This document shows, in pieces, positions 8,214 through 17,079 of a stretch of DNA of 48,633 nt (positions are counted from its first letter, which is position 1; every line of letters begins with the position of its first letter). The stretch is taken from assembly GCF_025821665.1 (NCBI RefSeq), contig NZ_JACKSJ010000004.1, positions 1 through 48,633 on the forward strand, in the 5' to 3' direction. The notes below the pieces were generated by a model. That model saw nothing but the letters and a program-made list of their open reading frames with translations. It searched no databases and was not told where the DNA came from. The DNA is from [Mycobacterium] manitobense (lineage in GTDB: Bacteria > Actinomycetota > Actinomycetes > Mycobacteriales > Mycobacteriaceae). Both the position numbers and the translations under genes were made by a program.

Positions 8214-9166
8214 GACAGCCGGATCCTCGGGTCGGCCACCGCGTAGAGCGCGTCCACGATGAGATTGATCAGCAGGAACAGCGCCGCGATCAGCAGCACC
8301 GCGCCCTGGATGACGGGATAGTCGCGCGCGGCAACGGCATTGAACACCAGCCGCCCCAGTCCGGGCCACGCGAACACCACTTCGACGACGATGACTCCAC
8401 CGAGGATGGTGGCGAGCTGGATGCCGGTGATCGTCAGGATGGGGATCATGGCGTTGCGCACGGTGTGGCGGAACGTGACGACACGGGGCGGCAGCCCTTT
8501 GGAGCGGGCGGTGCGGACGTACCCCGCCGAGGCCACCTCGAGCACCGCCGAGCGGATGTAGCGCGTCATGATCGCCGCCGCGACCAGACCGACGGTGAGA
8601 CCCGGCAGCACGATGTGGCGCAGCCAGCCCGCCGGGTCGTCGAACAGCGGGCGGTATCCCGACGTGGGCAGCCAGCCCAGCGTGGTGGCGAACAGGGCGA
8701 TGAGCAAGATTCCCAGCCAGAAGTCCGGCACCGACACCCCGAACTGGCTGGTGATCCGGACGACGGTGTCGCTGAGCCGTCCCTCGCGCAGCGCGGAGTA
8801 GATGCCGGCGGGCACCGCGATCACCAGCGCGATCACGACGCCGACAAGACCGAGTGACAGCGTCGCGGGCAGCCGGTCCAGCAGCGTCACCGTCACCGGG
8901 TCACCGTTGCGGAAGCTCACGCCGAGGTCGCCGGTGAGCGCGTTGCCCAGGTAGCTGAAGAACTGCACGACGATCGGGCGGTCCAGCCCGCTCGCCGAGC
9001 GCAACGCCTCGTAGGCCTGCGGGGTGTAGCGGGTGCCCAGCGCGATGCGCACCGGGTCGCCGGGCACCAGGTGCACCAGGGCGAACACCACCACCAGCAC
9101 CCCGAGCAGAACCACCAGGGAGTACAGCACGCGGCGCACGAGGAAGCGCAGCACGGGGTGAGACAT
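8210..9166 (-). CDS. ABC transporter permease (DppB-like)
   Basis: This permease is 318 aa long, with the DppB hallmark start (RFLVRRVLYSLVVLLGVLVVVF, then HLVPGDPV) and about six membrane spans. It forms the channel with the DppC-like partner. ATG 9166 is annotated here. An in-frame TTG at 9178 would overlap the upstream stop as TTGA and sits about 7 nt after a GGAGGGG motif, a better Shine-Dalgarno distance; the true protein may therefore be 4 residues longer. Downstream junctions in this operon are 4-bp overlaps, which favours the TTG model. Confidence 0.92.
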   Translation of the reverse strand: MSHPVLRFLVRRVLYSLVVLLGVLVVVFALVHLVPGDPVRIALGTRYTPQAYEALRSASGLDRPIVVQFFSYLGNALTGDLGVSFRNGDPVTVTLLDRLPATLSLGLVGVVIALVIAVPAGIYSALREGRLSDTVVRITSQFGVSVPDFWLGILLIALFATTLGWLPTSGYRPLFDDPAGWLRHIVLPGLTVGLVAAAIMTRYIRSAVLEVASAGYVRTARSKGLPPRVVTFRHTVRNAMIPILTITGIQLATILGGVIVVEVVFAWPGLGRLVFNAVAARDYPVIQGAVLLIAALFLLINLIVDALYAVADPRIRLS

Positions 9167-9174
9167 GAACGCGC

Positions 9175-10734
9175 TCAAGCCGTTTCCCCTCCGGCCAGCT
9201 GCGCCGCACGGAAGCGGACCGCGCCGTCGCGGCGGGCCTCGACCCCCGACAGGTCGTTCGACCAGGCCTGGATCACCGACGGGTTGTACAGGTAGAGGTA
9301 GCTGACCTGATCGGCGATGATCGTGGCGGCGCGGGCGTAGACGTCGCGGCGCGCGCCGCGGTCGGTCTCGACGCGGCCCCGGTCGAGCAGGCGGTCCACC
9401 TCGGAGTTCGAGAACTTCTGCGCATTGCTCGTCCCGTCGGTGTGGTGCTGGGCGTAATAGAAGTCGTCGGGGTCGATGTTGCCCAGCCAGCCCATCATCA
9501 GGATGTCGAAGTTGCCGTTGTTCTGCTCGTCGAGCCACGTCGCGAAGTCGACGGTGCGGATGTCGACGGTGATGCCGAGCGGGGCGAGGTTGTCGGCGAT
9601 GATCTGCGCGGCGGTGACGGTCTCCGGGTATTCACTGGTGACCAGCATGTCCATCCGCTGTGGCGCGGCATTCGCCTGCGCCAGCAGGTCTTTGGCCTTG
9701 TCGATGTCGTAGCGGTAGTTGTCGAAGGGTGTGTACCAGGGGTTGCCCTCGGGGATCGCGAGCTGGTTCTTCGCGGCGGTGCCGTAGCTCGTCGCCTGCA
9801 CGATCGCGTCGCGGTCGATGCCGTAGGCGATGGCCTGACGCACCCGCGGGTCGCGCCACGGGTCGCGGGCCTCGTTCAGCGCGAGGTACCAGTAGTCGTT
9901 GCTCGGCGTGACCGCCAGCCGCTGGGAGCCGTCGTCGCGCAACTGGGCGACCCGCTGGGGTGGGATCGAATCGGTCCAGTCCACCTCGCCGGCCTGCAGC
10001 GCGGCCAGGGCCGTGGACGGTTCGGAGATGAAGCGGAACGTCACGCCCGACACCTTCGGCGGTCCCGCCCAGTACGACGGGTTGGCCTTCAGCGTGATCG
10101 AGTCGCCGCTGCGCTGACCCGCGAAGGAGAACGGTCCGGTGCCGACCGGGTGGGTGGCGATGCGCCCGCTCTCGACGTTCGCCCTCGACACGATCGCCAT
10201 GCCCTTGAAGCCGCCGATGTTGGTCAGCAGGTTCGGGGTTGGCGTCTTGACCGTGATCCGCACGGTCGACGGGTCCAGCGCGCGGATGTCGGTCACCGCG
10301 CTGAACTTGTCGGCGTTGGTGAGCTGTTCGTCGATGATGCGCCGGTAGGAATACACCACGTCGTCGGCCGTGAACGGGCTGCCGTCGTGGAACGTCACGC
10401 CGCGCCGCAGGCGGAACGTCCACACCCGGGAATCGGGGCTGACGTTCCACGACTCGGCCAGCGCCGGGCGCATCTCCAGATCGGCGTCGGGTTCGACGAG
10501 CGTGTCGAAGACGTTCTCCAGCACCTCGAACGAGAAGTAGGCGCTGGTCTTGTGCGGGTCGAGCTGGTCGGGTTCCCCGGCGATCGCCGCGATCAGGTTC
10601 CCGGACGCCTCGTCGCCGAGGTCGACCCGCTCGCCCGTCGAACAGGACGTCATGCCGAGCACCAGGGCGACGACGGCGGCGATCAGACCGCCGAGCACGA
10701 TCGGTCTACGGGTCACGCCATCTCCAGGGCTCAT
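9175..10734 (-). CDS. ABC transporter family-5 substrate-binding lipoprotein
   Basis: The 519-aa protein has a short N-terminus, a hydrophobic signal segment (11-28) and a lipobox-like MTSC with Cys31 as the likely lipidated residue. The mature part is a family-5 extracellular solute-binding protein: PHKTSAYFSFEVLENVFDTL, LAESW...WTFRLRRGVTFHDG and SPFTADDVVYSYRR are typical of peptide or oligopeptide receptors. The ligand cannot be read from the sequence and could be peptides, glycosides or metal chelates. It is the first gene of the operon, and its promoter must lie in the 116-bp gap to the divergent secreted-protein gene. Confidence 0.9.
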   Translation of the reverse strand: MSPGDGVTRRPIVLGGLIAAVVALVLGMTSCSTGERVDLGDEASGNLIAAIAGEPDQLDPHKTSAYFSFEVLENVFDTLVEPDADLEMRPALAESWNVSPDSRVWTFRLRRGVTFHDGSPFTADDVVYSYRRIIDEQLTNADKFSAVTDIRALDPSTVRITVKTPTPNLLTNIGGFKGMAIVSRANVESGRIATHPVGTGPFSFAGQRSGDSITLKANPSYWAGPPKVSGVTFRFISEPSTALAALQAGEVDWTDSIPPQRVAQLRDDGSQRLAVTPSNDYWYLALNEARDPWRDPRVRQAIAYGIDRDAIVQATSYGTAAKNQLAIPEGNPWYTPFDNYRYDIDKAKDLLAQANAAPQRMDMLVTSEYPETVTAAQIIADNLAPLGITVDIRTVDFATWLDEQNNGNFDILMMGWLGNIDPDDFYYAQHHTDGTSNAQKFSNSEVDRLLDRGRVETDRGARRDVYARAATIIADQVSYLYLYNPSVIQAWSNDLSGVEARRDGAVRFRAAQLAGGETA

Positions 10735-10736
10735 GC

Positions 10737-10770
10737 GGATGATCCAAGATCACTTACCCGCTGATCATCC
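10737..10770. promoter_or_regulatory. Inverted repeat GGATGATC-N18-GATCATCC in a divergent promoter
   Basis: Perfect 8-bp arms at 10737-10744 and 10763-10770 lie directly upstream of the binding-protein start codon. Arm spacing of about two and a half helical turns fits a dimeric or looped regulator better than a terminator. The remainder of the gap to 10850 shows no strong promoter hexamers. Confidence 0.35.
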
Positions 10771-10850
10771 GCCCCGAAACGCCCGGCTCCCGAATGCGCC
10801 GACCGGCAAACCGGTGACGAGCCGCGGCACTGCTGCGATACTCATCGCTC

Positions 10851-11387
10851 ATGAGACTCCGTCGTGCGCTCGCCGCCACCGTCATGCTCGCCGGTTCGGC
10901 GGTCGGCTGGGCCCCGATCGCGCAGGCGCAGCCGCCCGACGCCCCGCCGGAGATCCTGCAGGGTGTCTACACCTACAACGAGGGTGGGCAGCCCGGCGCC
11001 GACTGGACCGTCTACCCGTCTTGCGTGCCGACGGTCGGCGACCTCCGCGAGCCGCTGTGGTTGCCGGTCGCATGCCGGCTGCACGTGATACCGGAACGGC
11101 AGACCGGCTCCGACGCCCTGATGACCAACGGGCTGTGGACGACCACCCGCAAGGTCAGCGACGGGCTCACGTGCCCCGACGGGTCCACCGCACCGGTCGA
11201 GCAGATCTTCTCGTGGAGCGGGGTCACGCTGGCGGGCACCCGCAAGTCCATCCACGGCGCGGTGTGCGGACTGCAACCCGCGATGACGTCGACGCCGTTC
11301 ACGCTGGCCTTCAAGGAGCCGCTGCCGCTCCCGGTGGACCGCTACCCGCTGTTCTGCGAGCCGGGCGGACTGCGCCGCTGCTTCTAG
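10851..11387 (+). CDS. Secreted hypothetical protein
   Basis: The protein has 178 aa with a clear Sec signal peptide (MRLRRALAATVMLAG..., cleavage near AQA-QP). The mature part is about 150 residues with six cysteines (for example SCVP, VACRL, LTCPD, AVCGL, LFCEPGG and the penultimate Cys), an even number that suggests disulfides outside the membrane. WTTTRKVSDGLTCPDG is a distinctive block, and the C-terminus is GGLRRCF. I do not recognise a characterised family; similar small secreted mycobacterial proteins exist. The start ATG 10851 is assigned from the signal peptide, without an obvious Shine-Dalgarno. It converges on the SDR gene with a 7-bp gap. Confidence 0.8.
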   Translation: MRLRRALAATVMLAGSAVGWAPIAQAQPPDAPPEILQGVYTYNEGGQPGADWTVYPSCVPTVGDLREPLWLPVACRLHVIPERQTGSDALMTNGLWTTTRKVSDGLTCPDGSTAPVEQIFSWSGVTLAGTRKSIHGAVCGLQPAMTSTPFTLAFKEPLPLPVDRYPLFCEPGGLRRCF

Positions 11388-11394
11388 ACAGCGC

Positions 11395-12150
<756 letters not shown>

Positions 12151-12215
12151 CGGGTCAACCTCTCGCTCGTGGGTGTTCCATCGACAAGCGCCGACGCAGA
12201 TGAATCATTCCCGCC

Positions 12216-12236
12216 TAGGGTGAGGACGGCTAGCCG
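12216..12236 (+). promoter_or_regulatory. Candidate -10 TAGGGT with adjacent palindrome
   Basis: TAGGGT at 12216-12221 fits the mycobacterial -10 pattern TANNNT about 40 bp before the DapB-like start. The perfect palindrome CGGCTAGCCG (12227-12236) lies at the expected transcript start and could be an operator. No convincing -35 is present. Confidence 0.35.
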
Positions 12237-12260
12237 GCGAGACAGAAGAAGAGGTGATCG

Positions 12261-13334
12261 ATGGCCAAGCGGATCGTGGTCTGGGGCACGGGGTTCGTCG
12301 GCACGATGGTGATCGCCGAGATCGTCCGTCATCCGCTGTTCGATCTGGTGGGCGTCGGGGTGAGCAGTCCGGAGAAGGTGGGCCGCGATGTCGGCGAACT
12401 CTGCGGACTGGGCGAGCCGATCGGGGTGACCGCCACCGACGACGTCGACGCGCTGATCGCGCTGGCGCCCGACGCGCTGGTGCACTACGGCCCGACCGCC
12501 GCCCACGCCGGCGACAACATCGCGCTGATCGCCCGCTTCCTGCGCGCGGGGATCGACGTGTGCTCCACGGCGATGACGCCGTGGGTGTGGCCGACGATGC
12601 ACCTCAATCCGCCGGACTGGATCGTGCCGGTCACCGAGGCCTGCGAACTGGGCGAGTCATCGTGCCTGACCACGGGGATCGATCCGGGCTTCGCCAACGA
12701 CCTGTTCCCGTTGACCCTGATGGGGTTGTGTTCGGAGGTCCGCACGGTGCGTGCCTCGGAGCTGCTGGACTACACCAACTACACCGGCGACTACGAATTC
12801 GAGATGGGCATCGGCCGCCCACCAGAGAAGCGCGCACTGCTCGAGACCTCTGACATCCTGGTGATGGCTTGGGGTGCAACGGTTCCGATGATCGCTCACG
12901 CCGCGGGCATCATGCTCGACGAGATCACCACCACCTACGACAAGTGGGTCACGCCCACCGACCGCACCACCGCCAAGGGCGTCATCGCGGCGGGCAATGT
13001 CGCCGCCGTGCGCTTCACGATCAACGGGGTGTACCGGGGCGAGACCCGGATCCAGCTGGAACACGTCAACCGCATCGGTGGCGACGCCGCCCCGGACTGG
13101 CCGACGGGCAGCCGGGACGACGTCTACCGGGTCGACATCGAGGGCACGCCCAGCATCTCCCAGGAGACGGCGTTCCGCTTCACCGACGGGTCCGGGCGCG
13201 ACGCCGCGGCCGCGGGTTGCCTGGCCACCGGCATGCGCGCGCTCAATGCGGTGCCCGCGGTCAACGACCTCTCGCCGGGCTGGGTGACCGCCCTGGATTT
13301 ACCACTCATCCCCGGTGCGGGCACAATTCGCTGA
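12261..13334 (+). CDS. NAD(P)-dependent amine dehydrogenase / dihydrodipicolinate reductase-like protein
   Basis: The 357-aa protein has an N-terminal Rossmann fold with GTGFVG (9-14) and a DapB-like layout, including a central CLTTGIDPGFANDLFP block typical of the family that includes 2,4-diaminopentanoate dehydrogenase. Mycobacterial members are often called dihydrodipicolinate reductase, but it is longer than true DapB (about 245 aa) and is unlikely to be the lysine-pathway enzyme. It probably works on an amino- or imino-acid-like substrate (inference). The start has AAGAGGTG 5 nt upstream. Confidence 0.8.
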   Translation: MAKRIVVWGTGFVGTMVIAEIVRHPLFDLVGVGVSSPEKVGRDVGELCGLGEPIGVTATDDVDALIALAPDALVHYGPTAAHAGDNIALIARFLRAGIDVCSTAMTPWVWPTMHLNPPDWIVPVTEACELGESSCLTTGIDPGFANDLFPLTLMGLCSEVRTVRASELLDYTNYTGDYEFEMGIGRPPEKRALLETSDILVMAWGATVPMIAHAAGIMLDEITTTYDKWVTPTDRTTAKGVIAAGNVAAVRFTINGVYRGETRIQLEHVNRIGGDAAPDWPTGSRDDVYRVDIEGTPSISQETAFRFTDGSGRDAAAAGCLATGMRALNAVPAVNDLSPGWVTALDLPLIPGAGTIR

Positions 13335-13354
13335 GTAACGCCGACCCCGCCGCG

Positions 13355-13385
13355 CGAGATGGACAACTGAACGGGGTCCATCTCG
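13355..13385 (+). promoter_or_regulatory. 10-bp perfect hairpin upstream of the Hsp70-like gene
   Basis: CGAGATGGAC (13355-13364) pairs exactly with GTCCATCTCG (13376-13385) across an 11-nt loop. Its 3' arm abuts the GAGGGAG ribosome-binding site (13385-13391) of the gene starting at 13396. It could end transcription from the upstream gene or mask translation of the downstream one. Confidence 0.55.
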
Positions 13386-13395
13386 AGGGAGTGAC

Positions 13396-15147
13396 ATGGC
13401 AGACGGGCTGGGGTTGTCGGTCGGGGCGACCAGGCTGACCGCGGTCGTCGTCGGACGTACCGCGCTGACGCGGTCGCCGGTGCTGACGCAGTACCCGCAC
13501 CGGCCCGCCGAGGTCGGCGTGCCCAGCGAGAACCCCGAACTGACCGAACGCGGGCTGATCCTCACCGACTTCGTCGACCGGGTCGGCGACCCGGTGGGCA
13601 TCGTCGCCGCCGACGGCACATCGCACCGCGGGGAGGTGGTGCTCGCCGACGCACTGCGGGCCCTGCTGCGCGCACTCACCCGCGGGCAGGCGCCCGCGGA
13701 CCCGGTCGCGGTCAGTCACCCCGCGCACTGGCGTCCGGCTGCCGTCGACGCGCTGCGTGGCGCACTGGCGGCGGTGCCCGACTTCGGCGCCGCACCGGTG
13801 GTGGTGTCGGACGCCGCCACCGCGCTCACCGCCCTTCAGGACGATCCCGGCCTGCCCACCAGCGGCGTCGTCGCGCTGTGCGACTTCGGCGGCACCGGCA
13901 CCAGCATCACGCTGGCCGACGCGGGCAACGGCTTCACACCCATCGGCCCCACCGTCCGGCACCCCGACTTCTCCGGCGCGGCCATCGACCAGGCCCTGCT
14001 GACCCGTGTGATCAACGACCTGTCGGCGGCCGGTGACGTCGACCTGACCGGCACCTCGGCGATCGGATCGCTGACCCGGCTGAGGGGGCAGTGCCGCGCC
14101 GCGAAGGAACGGCTGTCCTCGGCGGCCGTCACGTCGCTCGCGGCCGATCTGCCCGGCCGCAGCAGCGAAGTCCGGCTCACCCGCGCCGAGCTCGACGACG
14201 CCGTCCGCCAGCCGCTCGCCGACTTCGTCGCGGTGGTGCACGAGACCCTCGAACGGGCGGGCGTGCGCACCGCCGACCTCGCCGCCGTGGCGTCGACCGG
14301 GGGAGGCGCCAGGGTCCCGGTCATCACCGCCACCCTGTCGGAGAGCTTCCGGGTGCCGGTCGTCACCAACCCGCAGCCCGAACTGGCCGCGGCGATCGGC
14401 GCCGGGCTGGCCGCGGTACGCGGCGGCGCCGACAACACGATGACGGCGATGGCCGCGGCGCCCGCCGCGGCGGCGCTGGCCGGTGCGGCGCAGGCCGACG
14501 ACATGTCGCAGTCGAGCACCTTCCGGGCACTGGCGTGGTCGGACGCCGACGACATCCCCGACGTCGCGGCCACCGACCACTACGAGTACGACGCACCGGC
14601 CGACTCGCCTGCCGGCGACGACAGGCCCGCCGGATCGACCACCGCCCGCCCCGTCGTGGCGTTCGGGCCCCGCGACGACGACGACACCGCGGTGCCGCCG
14701 GTCCCGTGGTACCGCCGCCCGCCCGTCATCGTCGCTGTGGGCGCGCTGATCGTCCTGCTCCTCGTCGCATTCGCGGCGGCCTATGCGCTGAGCGGCGACG
14801 ACGAGCCGGCCACCACGCCGACCACCACCCCGACGACCACCACGGCGCCCGCGCCTCCCCCGGCCGCGCCAGGGGAGACGCCTGCGCCGCAGACCCAGGC
14901 CCCGCCACCGGAGACCGTCTACGAGACGGCGCCGCCGCCGGCGGCCCCCGAGTCGCCCGCCCCGCCGCCGCCCTCCGAGGCGCCACCGCCACCACCGCCG
15001 CCGACGACCACCGCACCCCCACCGCCGCCGGAGACCACGCAGCCGCCGGCGTCGACGACCCGTCCGCCGATCATCCCGACGCTGCCCTACACCACGATCC
15101 CTGGGCTGCCGTTCGTCCCGGCGCCGCCGCCCATCGGCGGCAACTAG
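13396..15147 (+). CDS. Hsp70-like ATPase domain protein with membrane span and Pro-rich tail
   Basis: The protein has 583 residues. Residues 1-340 form an actin/Hsp70-like nucleotide-binding domain: degenerate phosphate-1 GLSVGATRLTAVVV, phosphate-2 CDFGGTGTSITLAD and adenosine motif STGGGARVPVI. An acidic linker follows, then one membrane span (about 445-466), then an outside tail of TTTP repeats and poly-Pro/Glu/Ala to the C-terminus (IGGN). There is no substrate-binding domain as in DnaK. The protein matches, from memory, the mycobacterial proline-rich Rv2264c type. A cytoplasmic ATPase coupled to a wall-reaching Pro-rich stalk suggests an envelope or divisome role (inference). The start has GAGGGAG at good spacing. 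Confidence 0.8.
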   Translation: MADGLGLSVGATRLTAVVVGRTALTRSPVLTQYPHRPAEVGVPSENPELTERGLILTDFVDRVGDPVGIVAADGTSHRGEVVLADALRALLRALTRGQAPADPVAVSHPAHWRPAAVDALRGALAAVPDFGAAPVVVSDAATALTALQDDPGLPTSGVVALCDFGGTGTSITLADAGNGFTPIGPTVRHPDFSGAAIDQALLTRVINDLSAAGDVDLTGTSAIGSLTRLRGQCRAAKERLSSAAVTSLAADLPGRSSEVRLTRAELDDAVRQPLADFVAVVHETLERAGVRTADLAAVASTGGGARVPVITATLSESFRVPVVTNPQPELAAAIGAGLAAVRGGADNTMTAMAAAPAAAALAGAAQADDMSQSSTFRALAWSDADDIPDVAATDHYEYDAPADSPAGDDRPAGSTTARPVVAFGPRDDDDTAVPPVPWYRRPPVIVAVGALIVLLLVAFAAAYALSGDDEPATTPTTTPTTTTAPAPPPAAPGETPAPQTQAPPPETVYETAPPPAAPESPAPPPPSEAPPPPPPPTTTAPPPPPETTQPPASTTRPPIIPTLPYTTIPGLPFVPAPPPIGGN

Positions 15148-15159
15148 CCGTACCGGGCG

Positions 15160-16239
15160 TCACTGACTCTTGGGCCGCTTGAACAACACCAGGTGCGCCA
15201 GCGGGATCTGCATCTGCTCCGGTGCGGCCGCCAGCCGTACCGCCACCTCGCGCTCCAGCCGGTCGGCGAACGCGGTCACATCGCGATGTCCGTCGAGCGC
15301 GGTGGCCATGGTCGGGAACACCGACGCCCGCAGGAACTCCGCCCACCGTGCGCCGAACGCCGCCGCATCCTTGTCGACGCGGTACTGATCCCAGTACCGG
15401 TCCTCGGCGTCGAAGACCTCGAGGTGCTCGATCTCCAGCCGTTCGAATCGTCCCGAAGGCGCGAACGGTGCCATGAAGTCCGCCGCCTGCCTGCCTACCG
15501 TGGGAATGACCATGCGCGCCAATTCATCTGCGCCGATCACCCCGCCGGCGACGAGTTCGGCCAGCCCGTCGGTCAACGCCGCCAGCAGCGGCCGGTACCC
15601 GAACTCGCCGTGCTCGTCGACGGCCATCGTCATGACGACGAGCCGACCGCCCGGGCTCAGCTCGCGACCGCGGAAGGCGATGAACTCGTGCCAGTCGTTG
15701 GCGGCCTGCCTGGCGTAGGCGCTGCGCACGGCGTCATCGGCGCTGTAGGCGACCTGGATGTGGTCGGGGATCGTCGACGGCACCCGGCTCAACCACTGCA
15801 CCGCCCAGGCCGACCAGCCCAGGTGCACGCTGTTCGACGGCAGGATCTGGGCATAGAACGACCGGCCGACCGCCGAGGCGTACGTCGCGGCGTCACTGCT
15901 CAGGTACGAGTCGGGATCTTCGGCCAGCGTGCGGAACATCGCGGTGAAGTCGTTGTCCGGCAGGTCGGTGTGGGCGACCAGTATCGAGTGCTCGGGCCTG
16001 GTACGCCCACGCAACGCCGCGATCGCGGCGCGGACCGGCAGCAGCGAGTTGTGCCCGGTCGACGCACCGTAGTCGGCCAGCACGATGGGATACGGGGCGG
16101 CCGGTAGCGGCACCGTTCTCGCGGCCTGCTCGAAAAGCGCGATGGCGCCGCGTAACCCGGCGGCCTGCAGGCGCGAACTGGCAGAGTAGGACCCGCTGCC
16201 GATGGGCTCGGGCCGCACGACGACACTCGACTCGGGCAC
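15160..16239 (-). CDS. SABATH-type SAM-dependent carboxyl methyltransferase
   Basis: The protein has 359 aa from GTG 16239 (MPESSVVVRPEPIGSG), with GGAG 8 nt upstream; longer versions run into non-homologous sequence. It has the SABATH (Methyltransf_7) arrangement: GSGSYSASSRLQ at the N-terminus, SAM-binding ADYGASTGHNSLLPV near 55-69, NSVHLGWSAWAVQWLS in the substrate lid and PGGRLVVMTMA later. Plant members methylate carboxyl groups of small acids such as salicylate, jasmonate or benzoate; the bacterial substrate is unknown. It converges on the Hsp70-like gene with a 12-bp gap. Confidence 0.8.
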   Translation of the reverse strand: MPESSVVVRPEPIGSGSYSASSRLQAAGLRGAIALFEQAARTVPLPAAPYPIVLADYGASTGHNSLLPVRAAIAALRGRTRPEHSILVAHTDLPDNDFTAMFRTLAEDPDSYLSSDAATYASAVGRSFYAQILPSNSVHLGWSAWAVQWLSRVPSTIPDHIQVAYSADDAVRSAYARQAANDWHEFIAFRGRELSPGGRLVVMTMAVDEHGEFGYRPLLAALTDGLAELVAGGVIGADELARMVIPTVGRQAADFMAPFAPSGRFERLEIEHLEVFDAEDRYWDQYRVDKDAAAFGARWAEFLRASVFPTMATALDGHRDVTAFADRLEREVAVRLAAAPEQMQIPLAHLVLFKRPKSQ

Positions 16240-16344
16240 GGCCAACTCCGGCCCCCTCTCGACGTGTGCGGGCTCGGTTCCAACGGTAACCGCCGGAGCC
16301 GGATGGCACCGCGGATCAGCAGGCGCCGTGACACACTTCGGCCC

Positions 16345-17079
16345 ATGCAGAATGGTCGGCTGGCTGCCCGCATCGTCATCGGCGTCGCAGTCGTGACGAT
16401 GGTGTCGGCGATCATCGGATTCGTCGTGACGATCGTGATGAACGCTTTCGTGTTCGACGATTTCGACGCCTACGGCGAGGTGCCGATTCCCGGCCGGGGC
16501 AGCGTCGACCTTCCCGCGGGTGAGGTGACGATCAGCTTCCACACCTTCACCGGCGGAACCGACGGCGGGTTCGCGGTGCCGCCGCTGCAGCTGCGGATCG
16601 ACCAGCCCGATGGCGTGCCGGACCCGGTGCTCGCTGAGACCATGGGCGGTGTCACCACCGTCAACGGTGACACGAGGGTGGGGGTGTGGACGCTGCAGGT
16701 GCCCGCCGAGGGCCGCTACGACGTCGAGACCGGCGGTGAGGTGAACGGTTACATCAACCCGCAGCTGTCCTTCGGGCACGGCAGCGAGTACGGCTGGCTG
16801 CCGTGGGTGTTCGCGGGGCTGTTCGTGATGAGTGTCGTCGAACTGGCGGCGGGGCTCATGTGGTCACACCGCGCCGGCAAGCAGGCCAGGCCGGTGACGC
16901 CGCTCTACGACTTCGGGACGACGGCGGCGGATCCCGGTGGCGCATCGGCGCACAGCTATGCGCCGACGGACCAGGGCATCCGGCTCGAGCAGCTCAACAC
17001 CCTTGCCGCGCTCCGTGATTCGGGAGCGCTGACCGAAGCCGAATTCGAGGCGGAGAAGCGGCGCATCCTCGACGGCTAG
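16345..17079 (+). CDS. Two-span membrane protein with C-terminal SHOCT domain
   Basis: The protein has 244 aa from ATG 16345 (MQNGRLAARIVIG); an upstream in-frame ATG at 16264 would add 27 Arg-rich residues and overlaps the likely leader of the divergent gene. Membrane spans lie near residues 8-38 and 153-175, with an extracytoplasmic domain of about 110 residues rich in Gly, Val and Thr between them. The C-terminus (about 215-244) is a SHOCT motif: LEQLNTLAALRDSGALT then EFEAEKRRIL. Function unknown. The stop overlaps the MBL gene by CTAG. Confidence 0.8.
   Translation: MQNGRLAARIVIGVAVVTMVSAIIGFVVTIVMNAFVFDDFDAYGEVPIPGRGSVDLPAGEVTISFHTFTGGTDGGFAVPPLQLRIDQPDGVPDPVLAETMGGVTTVNGDTRVGVWTLQVPAEGRYDVETGGEVNGYINPQLSFGHGSEYGWLPWVFAGLFVMSVVELAAGLMWSHRAGKQARPVTPLYDFGTTAADPGGASAHSYAPTDQGIRLEQLNTLAALRDSGALTEAEFEAEKRRILDG

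Noticed and set aside
16264..16344. N-terminal extension of the SHOCT protein
   Set aside because: The added residues are Arg-rich, carry no homology that I recognise and reach the divergent methyltransferase leader; ATG 16345 starts directly before the membrane span.
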